The notes under the pieces were generated by a model. The model saw only the letters and a program-made list of their open reading frames with translations. It had not been told where the DNA came from and made no database searches. This document shows, piece by piece, positions 53,181-63,634 of a DNA stretch of 64,000 bases (position 1 is the first letter of the stretch; every line of letters begins with the position of its first letter). This DNA comes from Rhizobium sp. NZLR1 (GTDB lineage: Bacteria > Pseudomonadota > Alphaproteobacteria > Rhizobiales > Rhizobiaceae). The stretch is taken from the NCBI RefSeq assembly GCF_017357385.1, contig NZ_CP071633.1:310001-374000 (forward strand), read 5' to 3'. The position numbers and the translations under genes are program-made.

Positions 53181-53941
53181 TGGTCGTCTGGGTCGGCACC
53201 AGTTTCAAGATGAACAAGACCGTTGAGGAAGCGCTCGCCTTCGCGCGCCACCTCGCCCAGGCAGACAGCGAACGCGACATCCGCGTGCAGCGCTTCGTCA
53301 TTCCCGCCTTTACCGCGATGCGCGAGGTCAAGCGTGTGCTGGCCGAGACATCGGTCAAGGTCGGCGCCCAGAACATGCACTGGGAAGACGCCGGCGCCTG
53401 GACCGGCGAGATTTCGCCTCTGATGCTGAAGGACTGCGAACTCGATATCGTCGAACTCGGTCATTCCGAGCGGCGCGAGCATTTCGGCGAGACCGACGAA
53501 ACCGTCGGCCTCAAGGTTTCCGCCGCGATCTGCCATGGCCTGACGCCGCTGATCTGCATCGGCGAGACGTTGCAGGAGCGCCGGGAGGGTCGGGCCGACG
53601 CGGTTTTACGGCGGCAGGTCGAGGCCGCCTTGAGGGGCGTCGACGCCGGGGCCGAGGCTCCGGTCCTGCTTGCCTATGAGCCGGTCTGGGCGATCGGCGC
53701 CAAGGGTATACCGGCGACCGCCGACTACGCGTCGGAGCGACACGGAAAGATCGCCGAGGTGGCGAAGTCCATTGTTGGACGTGCGGTGCCGGTTCTCTAC
53801 GGCGGCAGCGTCAATCCGGAAAATTGCGAGGAACTGATCACCGAGGCGCATATCGACGGCCTGTTCATCGGCCGCTCCGCCTGGGGCGTCGACGGTTACC
53901 TCGACATTCTTCGCCGCGTCAGCGCGGCGATCGAAAGGTGA
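53180..53941 (+). CDS. lerI: Triose-phosphate-isomerase-like protein, probable L-erythrulose-1-phosphate isomerase
   Basis: 253 residues from ATG 53180, overlapping the kinase stop by one base. TIM catalytic residues are all present: Lys in TSFKMNK, His in ELGHSERREHFGE, Glu in AYEPVWAIGAKG, phosphate loop LYGGSVNPENCEEL. TPI paralogues in erythritol and apiose operons (EryH/LerI) interconvert L-erythrulose 1-phosphate and D-erythrulose 4-phosphate. That role fits the product expected from OiaX better than glycolytic TPI does. Not experimentally shown for this copy. Confidence 0.82.
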   Translation: MVVWVGTSFKMNKTVEEALAFARHLAQADSERDIRVQRFVIPAFTAMREVKRVLAETSVKVGAQNMHWEDAGAWTGEISPLMLKDCELDIVELGHSERREHFGETDETVGLKVSAAICHGLTPLICIGETLQERREGRADAVLRRQVEAALRGVDAGAEAPVLLAYEPVWAIGAKGIPATADYASERHGKIAEVAKSIVGRAVPVLYGGSVNPENCEELITEAHIDGLFIGRSAWGVDGYLDILRRVSAAIER

Positions 53942-53975
53942 TTTCCATGCCCGAGGGCGATGAAAGGAAACTGCT

Positions 53976-54422
53976 ATGAAGATTGCAATTGGCGCCGACA
54001 GCGCCGGCAAACCGCTCCTGGATGTTATTGCCGCCCATCTCGCCGGCAAGGCGGATCTCGAAGTTCACGATCTCAGTCAGGCCGGCTTCTACGCCGATCT
54101 CTCCCAGCGTCTCGCGCAGACGATTGTCGACGGCGAACATCAGCGCGGCATCCTGTTCTGCGGCACCGGCATCGGTGTGTGCATTTCCGCAAACAAGGTG
54201 CCGGGCATCCGCGCCGCGCTGACGCACGATACCTATTCGGCGGAACGCGCGGCCAAATCGAACAACGCCCAGATCATCACGATGGGGGCGCGCGTCATCG
54301 GGCCGGAACTGGCGAAATCGATCGTCGACGTCTGGCTTGCATCCGAATTCGACCCTGACGGCCCATCGGCAGGCAACGTTGAGGCGATCGACCGGCTCGA
54401 CGCCGAAAAACATGGGTCTTGA
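53976..54422 (+). CDS. derI: RpiB/LacAB-family isomerase, probable D-erythrulose-4-phosphate isomerase
   Basis: 148 residues with GAGGGCGATGAAAGGA upstream of ATG 53976. RpiB features: [12 protein letters not shown] at the start, catalytic Cys in [35 protein letters not shown], and [17 protein letters not shown]. In erythritol and apiose operons the RpiB paralogue (EryI/DerI) converts D-erythrulose 4-phosphate to D-erythrose 4-phosphate, an intermediate of the pentose-phosphate pathway. Last gene of the first apiose block. Confidence 0.83.
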   Translation: MKIAIGADSAGKPLLDVIAAHLAGKADLEVHDLSQAGFYADLSQRLAQTIVDGEHQRGILFCGTGIGVCISANKVPGIRAALTHDTYSAERAAKSNNAQIITMGARVIGPELAKSIVDVWLASEFDPDGPSAGNVEAIDRLDAEKHGS

Positions 54423-54449
54423 ACAACTAAAGTAGTGATATGGTGATTG

Positions 54450-54472
54450 ACTCATCATACCAGTTTATGATC
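54450..54472. promoter_or_regulatory. GntR operator-like site 2
   Basis: ACTCATCATACCAGTTTATGATC; contains atcata-ccagtt-tatgat (perfect 6-bp arms). It shares 18 of 23 positions with the site at 50514-50536 and lies 29 nt before the apnO-type start, so a second promoter of the regulon is likely here. Confidence 0.7.
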
Positions 54473-54501
54473 CTATCCAGAACTGAAAAAGTGAGGAAAA
54501 C

Positions 54502-56368
<1,867 letters not shown>

Positions 56369-56378
56369 TCAGCGCCAA

Positions 56379-56410
56379 TTGCGGAGGGTGCAGTGTTGCG
56401 CCCTCCGCAA
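56379..56410 (+). other. Stem-loop after the binding-protein gene
   Basis: Perfect 10-bp stem ttgcggaggg / ccctccgcaa, which can extend by three more pairs into the loop; 10 nt after the stop codon. Not followed by a clean U-tract. Confidence 0.75.
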
Positions 56411-56440
56411 TGCATTTTGCAAGACGTCGAGGTTCATCGC

Positions 56441-57085
56441 ATGTTGAGAATGAAGGGCGCCCTGCTAGCCGCCGTCGTGGCGGCGGCCTTGCCCGGCTGC
56501 AAGATCATCAAGACGCCGACTACAGAGGAGAAGGCGGCGGCAGCGGCCAAGACCGCTTTCGACCCGAATGCCAAGGTCGAGGCGATCTGGCAGCCTGACG
56601 TCGTGCCGTATTTCGAAAAGCGCGCCGGCGAGCTGAAGGACGTCATGCAGCTTGCCGCCTCCAACCCGGATGCCGCCGGCGAGAAATACGGCAATACTCG
56701 CAAGCAGAGCAGCTCGCCCTGGACCTATGCGGTGAAGATCACCGGCACGGTCGTTGCGGCCGACACGGCGTCGCGCGCGGCAACGCTCGATCTCGACGCC
56801 GATGGCGACGGCAAGGCCGATGCCAAGGTGCAGATCGGGCCGGCGCTGCGCGGCACCGCACTGCGCGACACGCTAGACTTCGTCAATTTCAATGAATTCA
56901 AGAACCAGATCGAATGGGCGCAGTTCGGTAAGGCGTTCAACGAGAAGGCCAATGCCGCTGTTCTCTCCGCCGTTCCGCGCGACGGCCTGGCCGGCAAGAC
57001 GGTGACGGTGATCGGCGCCTTTCCGCTGCCGAAAAGCGGCGAGCTTCCGCTCGTGACACCTTCGGAACTGAAGGTGGGCTCATGA
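56441..57085 (+). CDS. DUF2291-family lipoprotein in the apiose transporter operon
   Basis: 214 residues from ATG 56441 with GAGG 8 nt upstream. Lipobox LPGC near residue 23 marks a lipoprotein with acylated Cys (CKIIKTPT). Domain segments: WQPDVVPYFEKRAGELKDVM, then a beta-rich middle ITGTVVAADTASRAATLDLD, then FVNFNEFKNQIEWAQFGKAF. DUF2291 proteins occur in CUT2 importer operons of proteobacteria and have no established role; an accessory function in ligand delivery or transporter assembly is a guess. Overlaps the ATPase gene by 4 nt. Confidence 0.82.
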   Translation: MLRMKGALLAAVVAAALPGCKIIKTPTTEEKAAAAAKTAFDPNAKVEAIWQPDVVPYFEKRAGELKDVMQLAASNPDAAGEKYGNTRKQSSSPWTYAVKITGTVVAADTASRAATLDLDADGDGKADAKVQIGPALRGTALRDTLDFVNFNEFKNQIEWAQFGKAFNEKANAAVLSAVPRDGLAGKTVTVIGAFPLPKSGELPLVTPSELKVGS

Positions 57086-58632
57086 CAGCGGCAGAGGCAC
57101 AAGAGGACGACATCATCCTGCGCCTCGACGATGTGTCGAAGGTCTATTCGGGCATCGTCGCCGTCAAGCGCGCCAATCTGGAGCTGCGCCGCGGCGCGGT
57201 GAACGTTCTGGTTGGCGAAAATGGCGCCGGCAAATCGACGCTGATGAAAATCATCGCCGGCGTCGAGCGCCCGACGCTCGGCCGCATCATCCTGGATGGC
57301 AAGCCCATATCCTTCGACAGTCCGGCCGACGCGCAGGCCAATGGCATCGGCATGATCTTCCAGGAGCTCAATCTCTTCGCCAACATGTCGGTGGCCGAAA
57401 ACATTTTCACAAGGCGCGAGATCACCCGCGGCCTGCTCGGCATCGATCACAAGGCGCAGGTCGAAAAGGCCAATGAATTTCTGCGGCGTCTCGATGCCGG
57501 CATCGAGGCGGATACGATGGTCGAGGATCTGCCGATCGGCCAGCAGCAACTCGTCGAGATCGCCAAGGCGATGTCGCTCGATGCCCGCATCCTGATCATG
57601 GACGAGCCGACCTCCGCGCTTTCGGCGGCGGAAGTCGAAATCCTGTTCAAGGTGATCGCCGAGCTGAAAGCCCACGGTGTGGCGATCGTCTATATCTCGC
57701 ACCGGCTGGAAGAGCTGATGCGGATCGGCGACTACATCACGGTGCTGCGCGACGGCCAGATCACCGGCCATGCCATGGTGCGCGATATCGACACGCGCTG
57801 GATCGTGCGCTCGATGATCGGCTCGGACGCCAAGGATTTTGCAAAATCCGTTACCCATTCCATCGGCCAAGAGGTCTTCCGCGCCGAAAATATCAGCCTT
57901 CCCAGGCCGACCGGCGGGCTTGCCGTCAACGATGTCTCCCTGTCGGTCAAGGCAGGCGAGATCCTCGGCATCTACGGCCTGATGGGCGCCGGGCGCAGCG
58001 AATTCTTCGAATGCGTGATCGGGCGCCATGCGCATTCGACCGGCAGGATCTTCATCGACGGCAAGGAAGTGCGCGCCCGCGACACCACGCGGCGCATCCG
58101 CCGCGGCCTTGCTCTGATCCCAGAAGACCGGCAGCGGGAGGGATTGGTGCAGGTGCTCTCCATCGCCTCCAACCTGACGCTTGCAAGCCTTTCGCGCTTC
58201 ACCCGGCTCTTCCATATCGACAGCAGCGCGGAAAAGAACGCCATTCAGGAGGCGATCCGCGATCTCTCGATCAAGGCGCCCAATCCGGATTTCGAGGTTA
58301 CCTCGATGTCCGGCGGCAACCAGCAGAAGGTCGTCATCGGTAAGGCGTTGATGACCAATCCGAAGGTGCTGCTGATGGACGAGCCGAGCCGCGGCATCGA
58401 TGTCGGCGCCAAGGCAGACGTCTTCCGCACCATGCGCCGGCTGGCGGCAAACGGGCTCGCCATTCTGTTTTCGACCTCCGACCTCGAAGAGGTCATGGCG
58501 CTATCCGATCGCATCGCGGTCTTGAGCAACGGCCAGCTGGTCGCTGTCTTCGACAGGGATGAGGCGACTGAGGAAGCGATCATCGCGGCTTCGGCCAAGG
58601 GACACGGACATCAAGGGAAACTCGCGTCATGA
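57082..58632 (+). CDS. CUT2 sugar ABC transporter ATP-binding protein (fused double domain), probable apiose importer
   Basis: 516 residues. N-domain: Walker A GENGAGKST, variant signature PIGQQQLVEIAKAM, Walker B ILIMDEPTSAL, ISHRLEE switch. C-domain: degenerate Walker A GLMGAGRSE, signature MSGGNQQKVVIGKAL, Walker B VLLMDEPSRGIDVG. Translationally coupled to the DUF2291 gene before it and the permease gene after it (both ATGA overlaps). Confidence 0.94.
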   Translation: MTAAEAQEDDIILRLDDVSKVYSGIVAVKRANLELRRGAVNVLVGENGAGKSTLMKIIAGVERPTLGRIILDGKPISFDSPADAQANGIGMIFQELNLFANMSVAENIFTRREITRGLLGIDHKAQVEKANEFLRRLDAGIEADTMVEDLPIGQQQLVEIAKAMSLDARILIMDEPTSALSAAEVEILFKVIAELKAHGVAIVYISHRLEELMRIGDYITVLRDGQITGHAMVRDIDTRWIVRSMIGSDAKDFAKSVTHSIGQEVFRAENISLPRPTGGLAVNDVSLSVKAGEILGIYGLMGAGRSEFFECVIGRHAHSTGRIFIDGKEVRARDTTRRIRRGLALIPEDRQREGLVQVLSIASNLTLASLSRFTRLFHIDSSAEKNAIQEAIRDLSIKAPNPDFEVTSMSGGNQQKVVIGKALMTNPKVLLMDEPSRGIDVGAKADVFRTMRRLAANGLAILFSTSDLEEVMALSDRIAVLSNGQLVAVFDRDEATEEAIIAASAKGHGHQGKLAS

Positions 58633-59693
58633 TGGCGGCTACATCTACCACTCTTGCGCCGAAAGGCGCCAACGGCTCCGCGCTTCTGACACTGATGAAG
58701 CTCAGGACCTTCATCGCGCTTTTCGCCGTCATCATCTTCTTTGCGATCTTCGCGCCGAACTTCACCTCGACAGCGAACATGATCCTGATGTCGAAACATG
58801 TGGCGCTGAACGCCTTCCTGGCGATGGGCATGACCTTCGTCATCATCACCGGCGGCATCGACCTCTCCGTCGGGTCGATCGTCGGGCTGTGCGGCATGGT
58901 TGCCGGCGGCCTGATCCTCTACGGCATCGAATTGCCAATCGGCTACACCATCTATTTCAACCTCTTCGAGATCGTGCTGATCACGCTGTCGATCGGCCTT
59001 ATCATCGGTCTGATCAACGGCCTCTTGATCACCAAGCTTAACGTTGCGCCGTTCATCGCGACACTCGGCACGCTCTATATCGCCCGCGGCCTGGCGCTGT
59101 TGTCGTCTGATGGTCAGACCTTTCCGAACCTCGTCGGCCGGCCGGAATATGCCACGACCGGCTTCGACTTCTTCGGCGCGGGACGCATTCTCGGCCTGCC
59201 GGTCTCGATCTGGATCCTGATCGTGCTGGCGCTTGTGGCCGCCTATGTCGCCCGCTCGACGCCGATCGGCCGCCACATCTTTGCCGTCGGCGGCAATGAG
59301 CGAGCCGCGCGCATGTCCGGTATCCGCGTCGATGTCGTGAAGATCTTCGTCTACATGTTCTCCGGTCTTTGCGCCGCCATCGTCGGCGTCGTCATCTCCT
59401 CGGAACTGATGGCCGCCCATCCGGCCACGGGCGAGAGCTTCGAGCTCAATGCGATCGCGGCAGCCGTGCTCGGCGGCACCTCGATGTCGGGTGGCCGCGG
59501 CACGATCGGCGGAACGATTATCGGCGCCTTCGTCATAGGCATCCTTTCCGACGGGCTCGTCATGATGGGCGTTTCCTCCTTCTGGCAAATGGTCATCAAG
59601 GGTCTCGTCATCATCATCGCCGTGGTCGTCGACCAGGCGCAGCGCCGCCTGCAGCAGCGCGTCACCCTCATGCAAATGGCAAAGGCGGGTTGA
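58629..59693 (+). CDS. CUT2 sugar ABC transporter permease, probable apiose importer
   Basis: 354 residues with about eight to ten hydrophobic segments. RbsC signatures FVIITGGIDLSVGSIVGLCG and FELNAIAAAVLGGTSMSGGR. The stop is one base before the apsD-type ATG, so transporter and enzyme genes form one transcript. Confidence 0.94.
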   Translation: MMAATSTTLAPKGANGSALLTLMKLRTFIALFAVIIFFAIFAPNFTSTANMILMSKHVALNAFLAMGMTFVIITGGIDLSVGSIVGLCGMVAGGLILYGIELPIGYTIYFNLFEIVLITLSIGLIIGLINGLLITKLNVAPFIATLGTLYIARGLALLSSDGQTFPNLVGRPEYATTGFDFFGAGRILGLPVSIWILIVLALVAAYVARSTPIGRHIFAVGGNERAARMSGIRVDVVKIFVYMFSGLCAAIVGVVISSELMAAHPATGESFELNAIAAAVLGGTSMSGGRGTIGGTIIGAFVIGILSDGLVMMGVSSFWQMVIKGLVIIIAVVVDQAQRRLQQRVTLMQMAKAG

Positions 59694-59694
59694 G

Positions 59695-60729
59695 ATGACC
59701 GAATTGAAAGGCGCGTTGATCGGCTGCGGCTTCTTTGCGATCAACCAGATGCACGCCTGGAGCGATGTCGACGGCGCCACGATTGTCGCGATCTGCGACC
59801 GCGATCCGGAGCGGCTGAAGATCGTCGGCGACCAGTTCGGCATCGAGCGCCGCTATAGCGATGCCGAGGCCTTGTTTACCGATGGCGGCTTCGATTTCGT
59901 CGATATCGCCACCACCGTCCAGAGCCACCGCGCGCTGGTGGAAATGGCCGCCGGCAATAGGGTGCCGGCCATCTGCCAGAAGCCGTTCGCCAAGACGCTG
60001 TCGGATGCGAAGGCGATGGTCGAGGCCTGCCGCAATGCCGGCGTCGCCCTGATGGTGCACGAGAATTTTCGTTGGCAGGCGCCGATCCAGGCGGTTCGCA
60101 AGGCGCTCGCTGCCGGCGTGATCGGCACGCCCTTCTGGGGCCGCTTCTCCTTCCGCTCGGGCTACGACGTTTTTTCCGGCCAGCCCTATCTCGCCGAAGG
60201 CGAGCGCTTCATCATCGAAGATCTCGGTATTCATACGCTCGACATCGCTCGCTATATCCTCGGCGATGTCAGCTCGCTGACGGCGCGCACCAGGCGGGTC
60301 AATCCAAAAATCAAGGGCGAGGACGTCGCGACCATTCTGCTCGATCATGAAAATGGCGCCACCTCGGTCGTCGATGTCAGCTACGCCACCAAGCTTTCCA
60401 AAGAGCCGTTCCCGGAGACCCTGATCGAGCTCGATGGCACCGAGGGCACGATCCGCCTGAGTCAGGGTTATGGCCTCGAAATCAACAACGCCGAGGGCAC
60501 CACCAAAATGGATGTCTCTCCGAAGCTGCTATCATGGGCCTCGCGGCCCTGGCACAATATCCAGGAGAGCGTCTACGCGATCCAGCAGCATTGGGTCGAC
60601 CAACTCAAGCGCGGCGCGGATCACTCGACGTCAGGGGTCGACAATCTGAAGACCTTCGCCCTTGTCGAGGCTGCCTATGACAGTGCTGCCGGGGGAAAGA
60701 CCATCGACGTCGGGGCGATGCTGCGATGA
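59695..60729 (+). CDS. apsD: Gfo/Idh/MocA oxidoreductase, probable D-apiose dehydrogenase
   Basis: 344 residues. N-terminal Rossmann fold GALIGCGFFAINQMHAWSDV and AICDRDPERLKIVGDQFGIE. The usual E-K-P cofactor/active-site motif is Q-K-P here (AICQKPFAKTLSDA), and a catalytic-His segment EDLGIHTLDIARYILGD is present. ApsD oxidises D-apiose to the lactone with NAD. The assignment rests on family plus the lactonase gene that overlaps its stop (ATGA). Confidence 0.82.
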   Translation: MTELKGALIGCGFFAINQMHAWSDVDGATIVAICDRDPERLKIVGDQFGIERRYSDAEALFTDGGFDFVDIATTVQSHRALVEMAAGNRVPAICQKPFAKTLSDAKAMVEACRNAGVALMVHENFRWQAPIQAVRKALAAGVIGTPFWGRFSFRSGYDVFSGQPYLAEGERFIIEDLGIHTLDIARYILGDVSSLTARTRRVNPKIKGEDVATILLDHENGATSVVDVSYATKLSKEPFPETLIELDGTEGTIRLSQGYGLEINNAEGTTKMDVSPKLLSWASRPWHNIQESVYAIQQHWVDQLKRGADHSTSGVDNLKTFALVEAAYDSAAGGKTIDVGAMLR

Positions 60730-62570
60730 CGGTCGATGCCTTCCAGCTTTACGGCACCCACGCTCTGGAAACGCCGCCGGTTCGCCTGACGGCCGGAAAG
60801 CTGGCCGCCGATCTCGCCGATGGCAATCTCCGCACCATCCGTTACGACGGTGTCGAGGTGCTGCGGGCGATTTCCTATCTCGTTCGCGACCGGGACTGGG
60901 GCACCTACAGCCCCCAGATCGCCGATCTCAGGATCGAGCAGGGCGACGACCGTTTCGAAGTCGCTTATCGGGCACGTTGCGAGGCATCCGACGGAACGAG
61001 CCTCGTCATCGACGTCCGCATCATCGGATATCAGGACCGGCTCGATTTCGAGGCCGAAGCCACGAGCGAGACCGGCTTCGAGACCAATCGGTGCGGCTTC
61101 TGCATCCTGCATCCGATCGTCGGTGTGGCCGGTTCAGCGGCGACGGTCGAGCATGTCGACGGCCGGATCGTCGAGACACGCTTTCCCGATGTGATCGAAC
61201 CCTGGCAGCCGTTCCAGGATATGCGCGCTATTTCCCATGAGGTCGTGCCCGGAGTTGCGGCGGAATGCCGGATGGAAGGCGACATTTTCGAAATGGAGGA
61301 TCAGAGGAACTGGTCCGATGCCTCCTACAAGACCTATGTCAGGCCGCTCGCCCTGCCCTGGCCCTATCGGATTTTCGCCAACCAACCGGTTCGGCAGAAG
61401 ACGTCGCTCATGATCAGCCACGCCAGCCGTTCCGCAGCGGTCTCAGCCGCGACGTCGAGCGATGTCATAAGGCTCGAACTTGGAACACGGACCGGCACCA
61501 TGCCCGATATCGGCGTGGTCGTTACGCCGCAGGAGGCCGATGCGACGCTCTCGGCCCGGTCCCTCCTGTCGGAGATCGCGCCGCGCGAGCTTGTCTTCCA
61601 TTTCGATGCGAACGCTGGACATGGCGTCGAAGCGCTGCAGAAATTTGCCGCGATCGCTGCCGCCCATCATGGCCGTACGACGCTGGAGATCGCGCTTGCC
61701 TGCAAGTCGTCGCCATCGAGCGAAGCGGCCGAGATTGCCCGCCAGATGCAGCGCGCGGACTTCGAGCCGGAAGCGATCCTGATCTCGCCTTCCGTCGATC
61801 GGCAATCGACGCCGCCTGGCAGCAAATGGCCGGACTGCCCTCCCCTCGAAGAGATCTATGCCGCGGCCCGCGCCGCCTTCCCCGGCACTCGCATCGGCGG
61901 CGGCATGCTGAGCTATTTCACCGAACTCAACCGCAAGCGCGTGCCGGCCGGCGAGATCGATTTCGTCAGCCATTGCACCAATCCGATCGTGCATGCGGCC
62001 GACGATCTCAGCGTCATGCAGACATTGGAAGCGCTGCCGTTCATCACGCGATCCGTCCGCGCGGTCTACGGCGACAAGCCCTATCGCATCGGCCCGTCGA
62101 CGATCCCGATGCGGCAGAACCCTTATGGTAGCCGCACCATGGACAATCCTGCGGGCGGACGCATCCCGATGGCCAATCGCGACCCGCGCCACAACGGGCG
62201 TTTCGCGGAGGCTTTCGCGCTCGGCTACGCGATCCGGGTGCTGGATGCCGATCTCGAATGCCTGACGCTTTCGGCACTGACCGGCCCTTTCGGCCTGATC
62301 GCCGGCCCGGATGAACCGGTCGAGCAAGGCGGGCGGCGGCCGCTGTTCAACACGGTGCGGACCTTGTCGGCCCTCGCCGGCGCGTCCTGGCAGGAATGCG
62401 TCTCGTCTTCGCCGTCCGAAGTGCTGTCCTTCGTGGCGCGGGATGCCGCAGGCGCCAGGATCTATGTGGTCAATCTGACCAGCGAAGAGCGAAGGGTCGA
62501 CGGCGGCGCACTGGATAAAGAGCTGCGGCTCGCGCCTTTCGGGACTGTCGTCTTGCCGCGGGCGGATTGA
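60726..62570 (+). CDS. apnL: Probable D-apionate lactonase
   Basis: 614 residues, the length of ApnL-type lactonases; no signal peptide. N-terminal beta-rich segment (GKLAADLADGNLRTIRYDGV, then YLVRDRDWGTYSPQIADLRI), a middle with FCILHPIVGVAGSAATVEHV, and a second half resembling a glycosidase-like barrel (GTRIGGGMLSYFTELNRKRV, then DFVSHCTNPIVHAADDLSVM). ApnL opens D-apionolactone to D-apionate. I recognise it mainly by length, context and the overlap with apsD; the catalytic residues are not certain from sequence. Confidence 0.8.
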   Translation: MTVDAFQLYGTHALETPPVRLTAGKLAADLADGNLRTIRYDGVEVLRAISYLVRDRDWGTYSPQIADLRIEQGDDRFEVAYRARCEASDGTSLVIDVRIIGYQDRLDFEAEATSETGFETNRCGFCILHPIVGVAGSAATVEHVDGRIVETRFPDVIEPWQPFQDMRAISHEVVPGVAAECRMEGDIFEMEDQRNWSDASYKTYVRPLALPWPYRIFANQPVRQKTSLMISHASRSAAVSAATSSDVIRLELGTRTGTMPDIGVVVTPQEADATLSARSLLSEIAPRELVFHFDANAGHGVEALQKFAAIAAAHHGRTTLEIALACKSSPSSEAAEIARQMQRADFEPEAILISPSVDRQSTPPGSKWPDCPPLEEIYAAARAAFPGTRIGGGMLSYFTELNRKRVPAGEIDFVSHCTNPIVHAADDLSVMQTLEALPFITRSVRAVYGDKPYRIGPSTIPMRQNPYGSRTMDNPAGGRIPMANRDPRHNGRFAEAFALGYAIRVLDADLECLTLSALTGPFGLIAGPDEPVEQGGRRPLFNTVRTLSALAGASWQECVSSSPSEVLSFVARDAAGARIYVVNLTSEERRVDGGALDKELRLAPFGTVVLPRAD

Positions 62571-62626
62571 CGTCCGGCGCGCCAGCCGCATCTATGCAGT
62601 CGGAGCTCGTTCTGGGGAGGATCGGC

Positions 62627-63631
62627 GTGAAGACGAAGAAGCTTATCAATGCAGGCGCAGATGCCGTCGATGAGATGCTGCAAGGCGTTCTCGCGGCCCA
62701 TCCCGGGCACCTTTATGCCGTGGACGACATGCCGCGCGCCATCATTGCCCGAAACGGACCGCGCAAGGGCAAGGTCGGGCTGGTGATCGGCGGCGGGTCC
62801 GGGCACGAACCGACATTCCTCGGCTATGTCGGCAGAGGGCTGGCGGATGCCGCCGCGATCGGCAATGTCTTCGCCTCGCCGCCCCCCGATCCGATCATCG
62901 CCTGCGCCAAAGCCGTCGACGGCGGCGCCGGCGTGCTCTTCATGTACGGCAATTATGCCGGCGACGTCATGAACTTCGACATGGCCGCCGAAATGCTGGC
63001 GCTTGACGAGATCGAGGTGCGCACCGTCCTGACCACCGACGATGTCGCGTCCGCCCCCGCCGATCAGAGGGACAGGCGGCGCGGCGTGGCGGGCAATGTC
63101 TTCATCTTCAAGGCCGCTGGTGCTGCCTGCGATCTTCTCTATTCCTTCGACGAGGTCGAGCGCGCCGCCCGCCATGCCAATGCGCGAACCTATACGATGG
63201 GTGTGGCGCTCGCGCCTTGTTCGCTGCCGCAGACCTTGAAACCGAATTTCCTGATCGGCGACGGCGAGATGGAGATCGGCATGGGCATCCATGGCGAGCC
63301 CGGCATGGCTCGCGAGCCGCTGAAGGCGGCCGACGCGGTGACCGACGAACTGATGGACAGCATCCTCCGCGAGATGAAGGCAGAACGGGGCGACCGTGTC
63401 GCCGTGCTCGTCAACTCGCTGGGCTCCACGCCGATGATGGAGCTCTACATCATGATGCGGCGCGTGAAGGCGCGGCTCGACGAGGCGGGGCTTGTCATCC
63501 ATAGCTCGCTCGTCGGGAATTACTGCACTTCGCTCGAAATGGCCGGCGCTTCGGTGACGCTCATGCACCTCGACGACGAGCTTCAGCGGCTAATCGACCA
63601 TCCCTGCGATTGCGCCATGTTTACGAGGTGA
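62627..63631 (+). CDS. Dihydroxyacetone-kinase subunit DhaK-like protein
   Basis: 334 residues from GTG 62627 with GGGGAGG 6 nt upstream; the longer frame from 62567 has no site. DhaK features: LVIGGGSGHEPTFLGYVGRG, NYAGDVMNFDMAAEML, RRGVAGNVFIFKAAGAA, and EIGMGIHGEPGMA, which carries the conserved His that binds the keto group. DhaK binds the ketone covalently, DhaL carries the nucleotide. In apiose and erythrulose operons such kinases phosphorylate D-apulose, L-erythrulose or D-erythrulose. The phosphorylated OiaK/OiaX route does not need this step, so its job here is open. Confidence 0.88.
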   Translation: MKTKKLINAGADAVDEMLQGVLAAHPGHLYAVDDMPRAIIARNGPRKGKVGLVIGGGSGHEPTFLGYVGRGLADAAAIGNVFASPPPDPIIACAKAVDGGAGVLFMYGNYAGDVMNFDMAAEMLALDEIEVRTVLTTDDVASAPADQRDRRRGVAGNVFIFKAAGAACDLLYSFDEVERAARHANARTYTMGVALAPCSLPQTLKPNFLIGDGEMEIGMGIHGEPGMAREPLKAADAVTDELMDSILREMKAERGDRVAVLVNSLGSTPMMELYIMMRRVKARLDEAGLVIHSSLVGNYCTSLEMAGASVTLMHLDDELQRLIDHPCDCAMFTR

Positions 63632-63634
63632 TCG

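Noticed and set aside
53180..53941. Housekeeping glycolytic triose-phosphate isomerase
   Set aside because: All catalytic residues are present, but its place between an acid-sugar kinase and an RpiB-like gene matches the specialised erythrulose-phosphate isomerases.
56725..58215. Minus-strand open frame of 496 codons opposite the sugar ABC ATPase
   Set aside because: The plus strand carries all Walker and signature motifs; the antisense product has no recognisable family.
58611..59843. Minus-strand open frame of 410 codons opposite the apiose permease
   Set aside because: Extremely Asp/Glu/Arg-rich composition typical of antisense of membrane-protein genes.
61443..62591. Minus-strand open frame of 382 codons opposite apnL
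   Set aside because: No motif, atypical composition, and apnL is well supported by its overlap with apsD.
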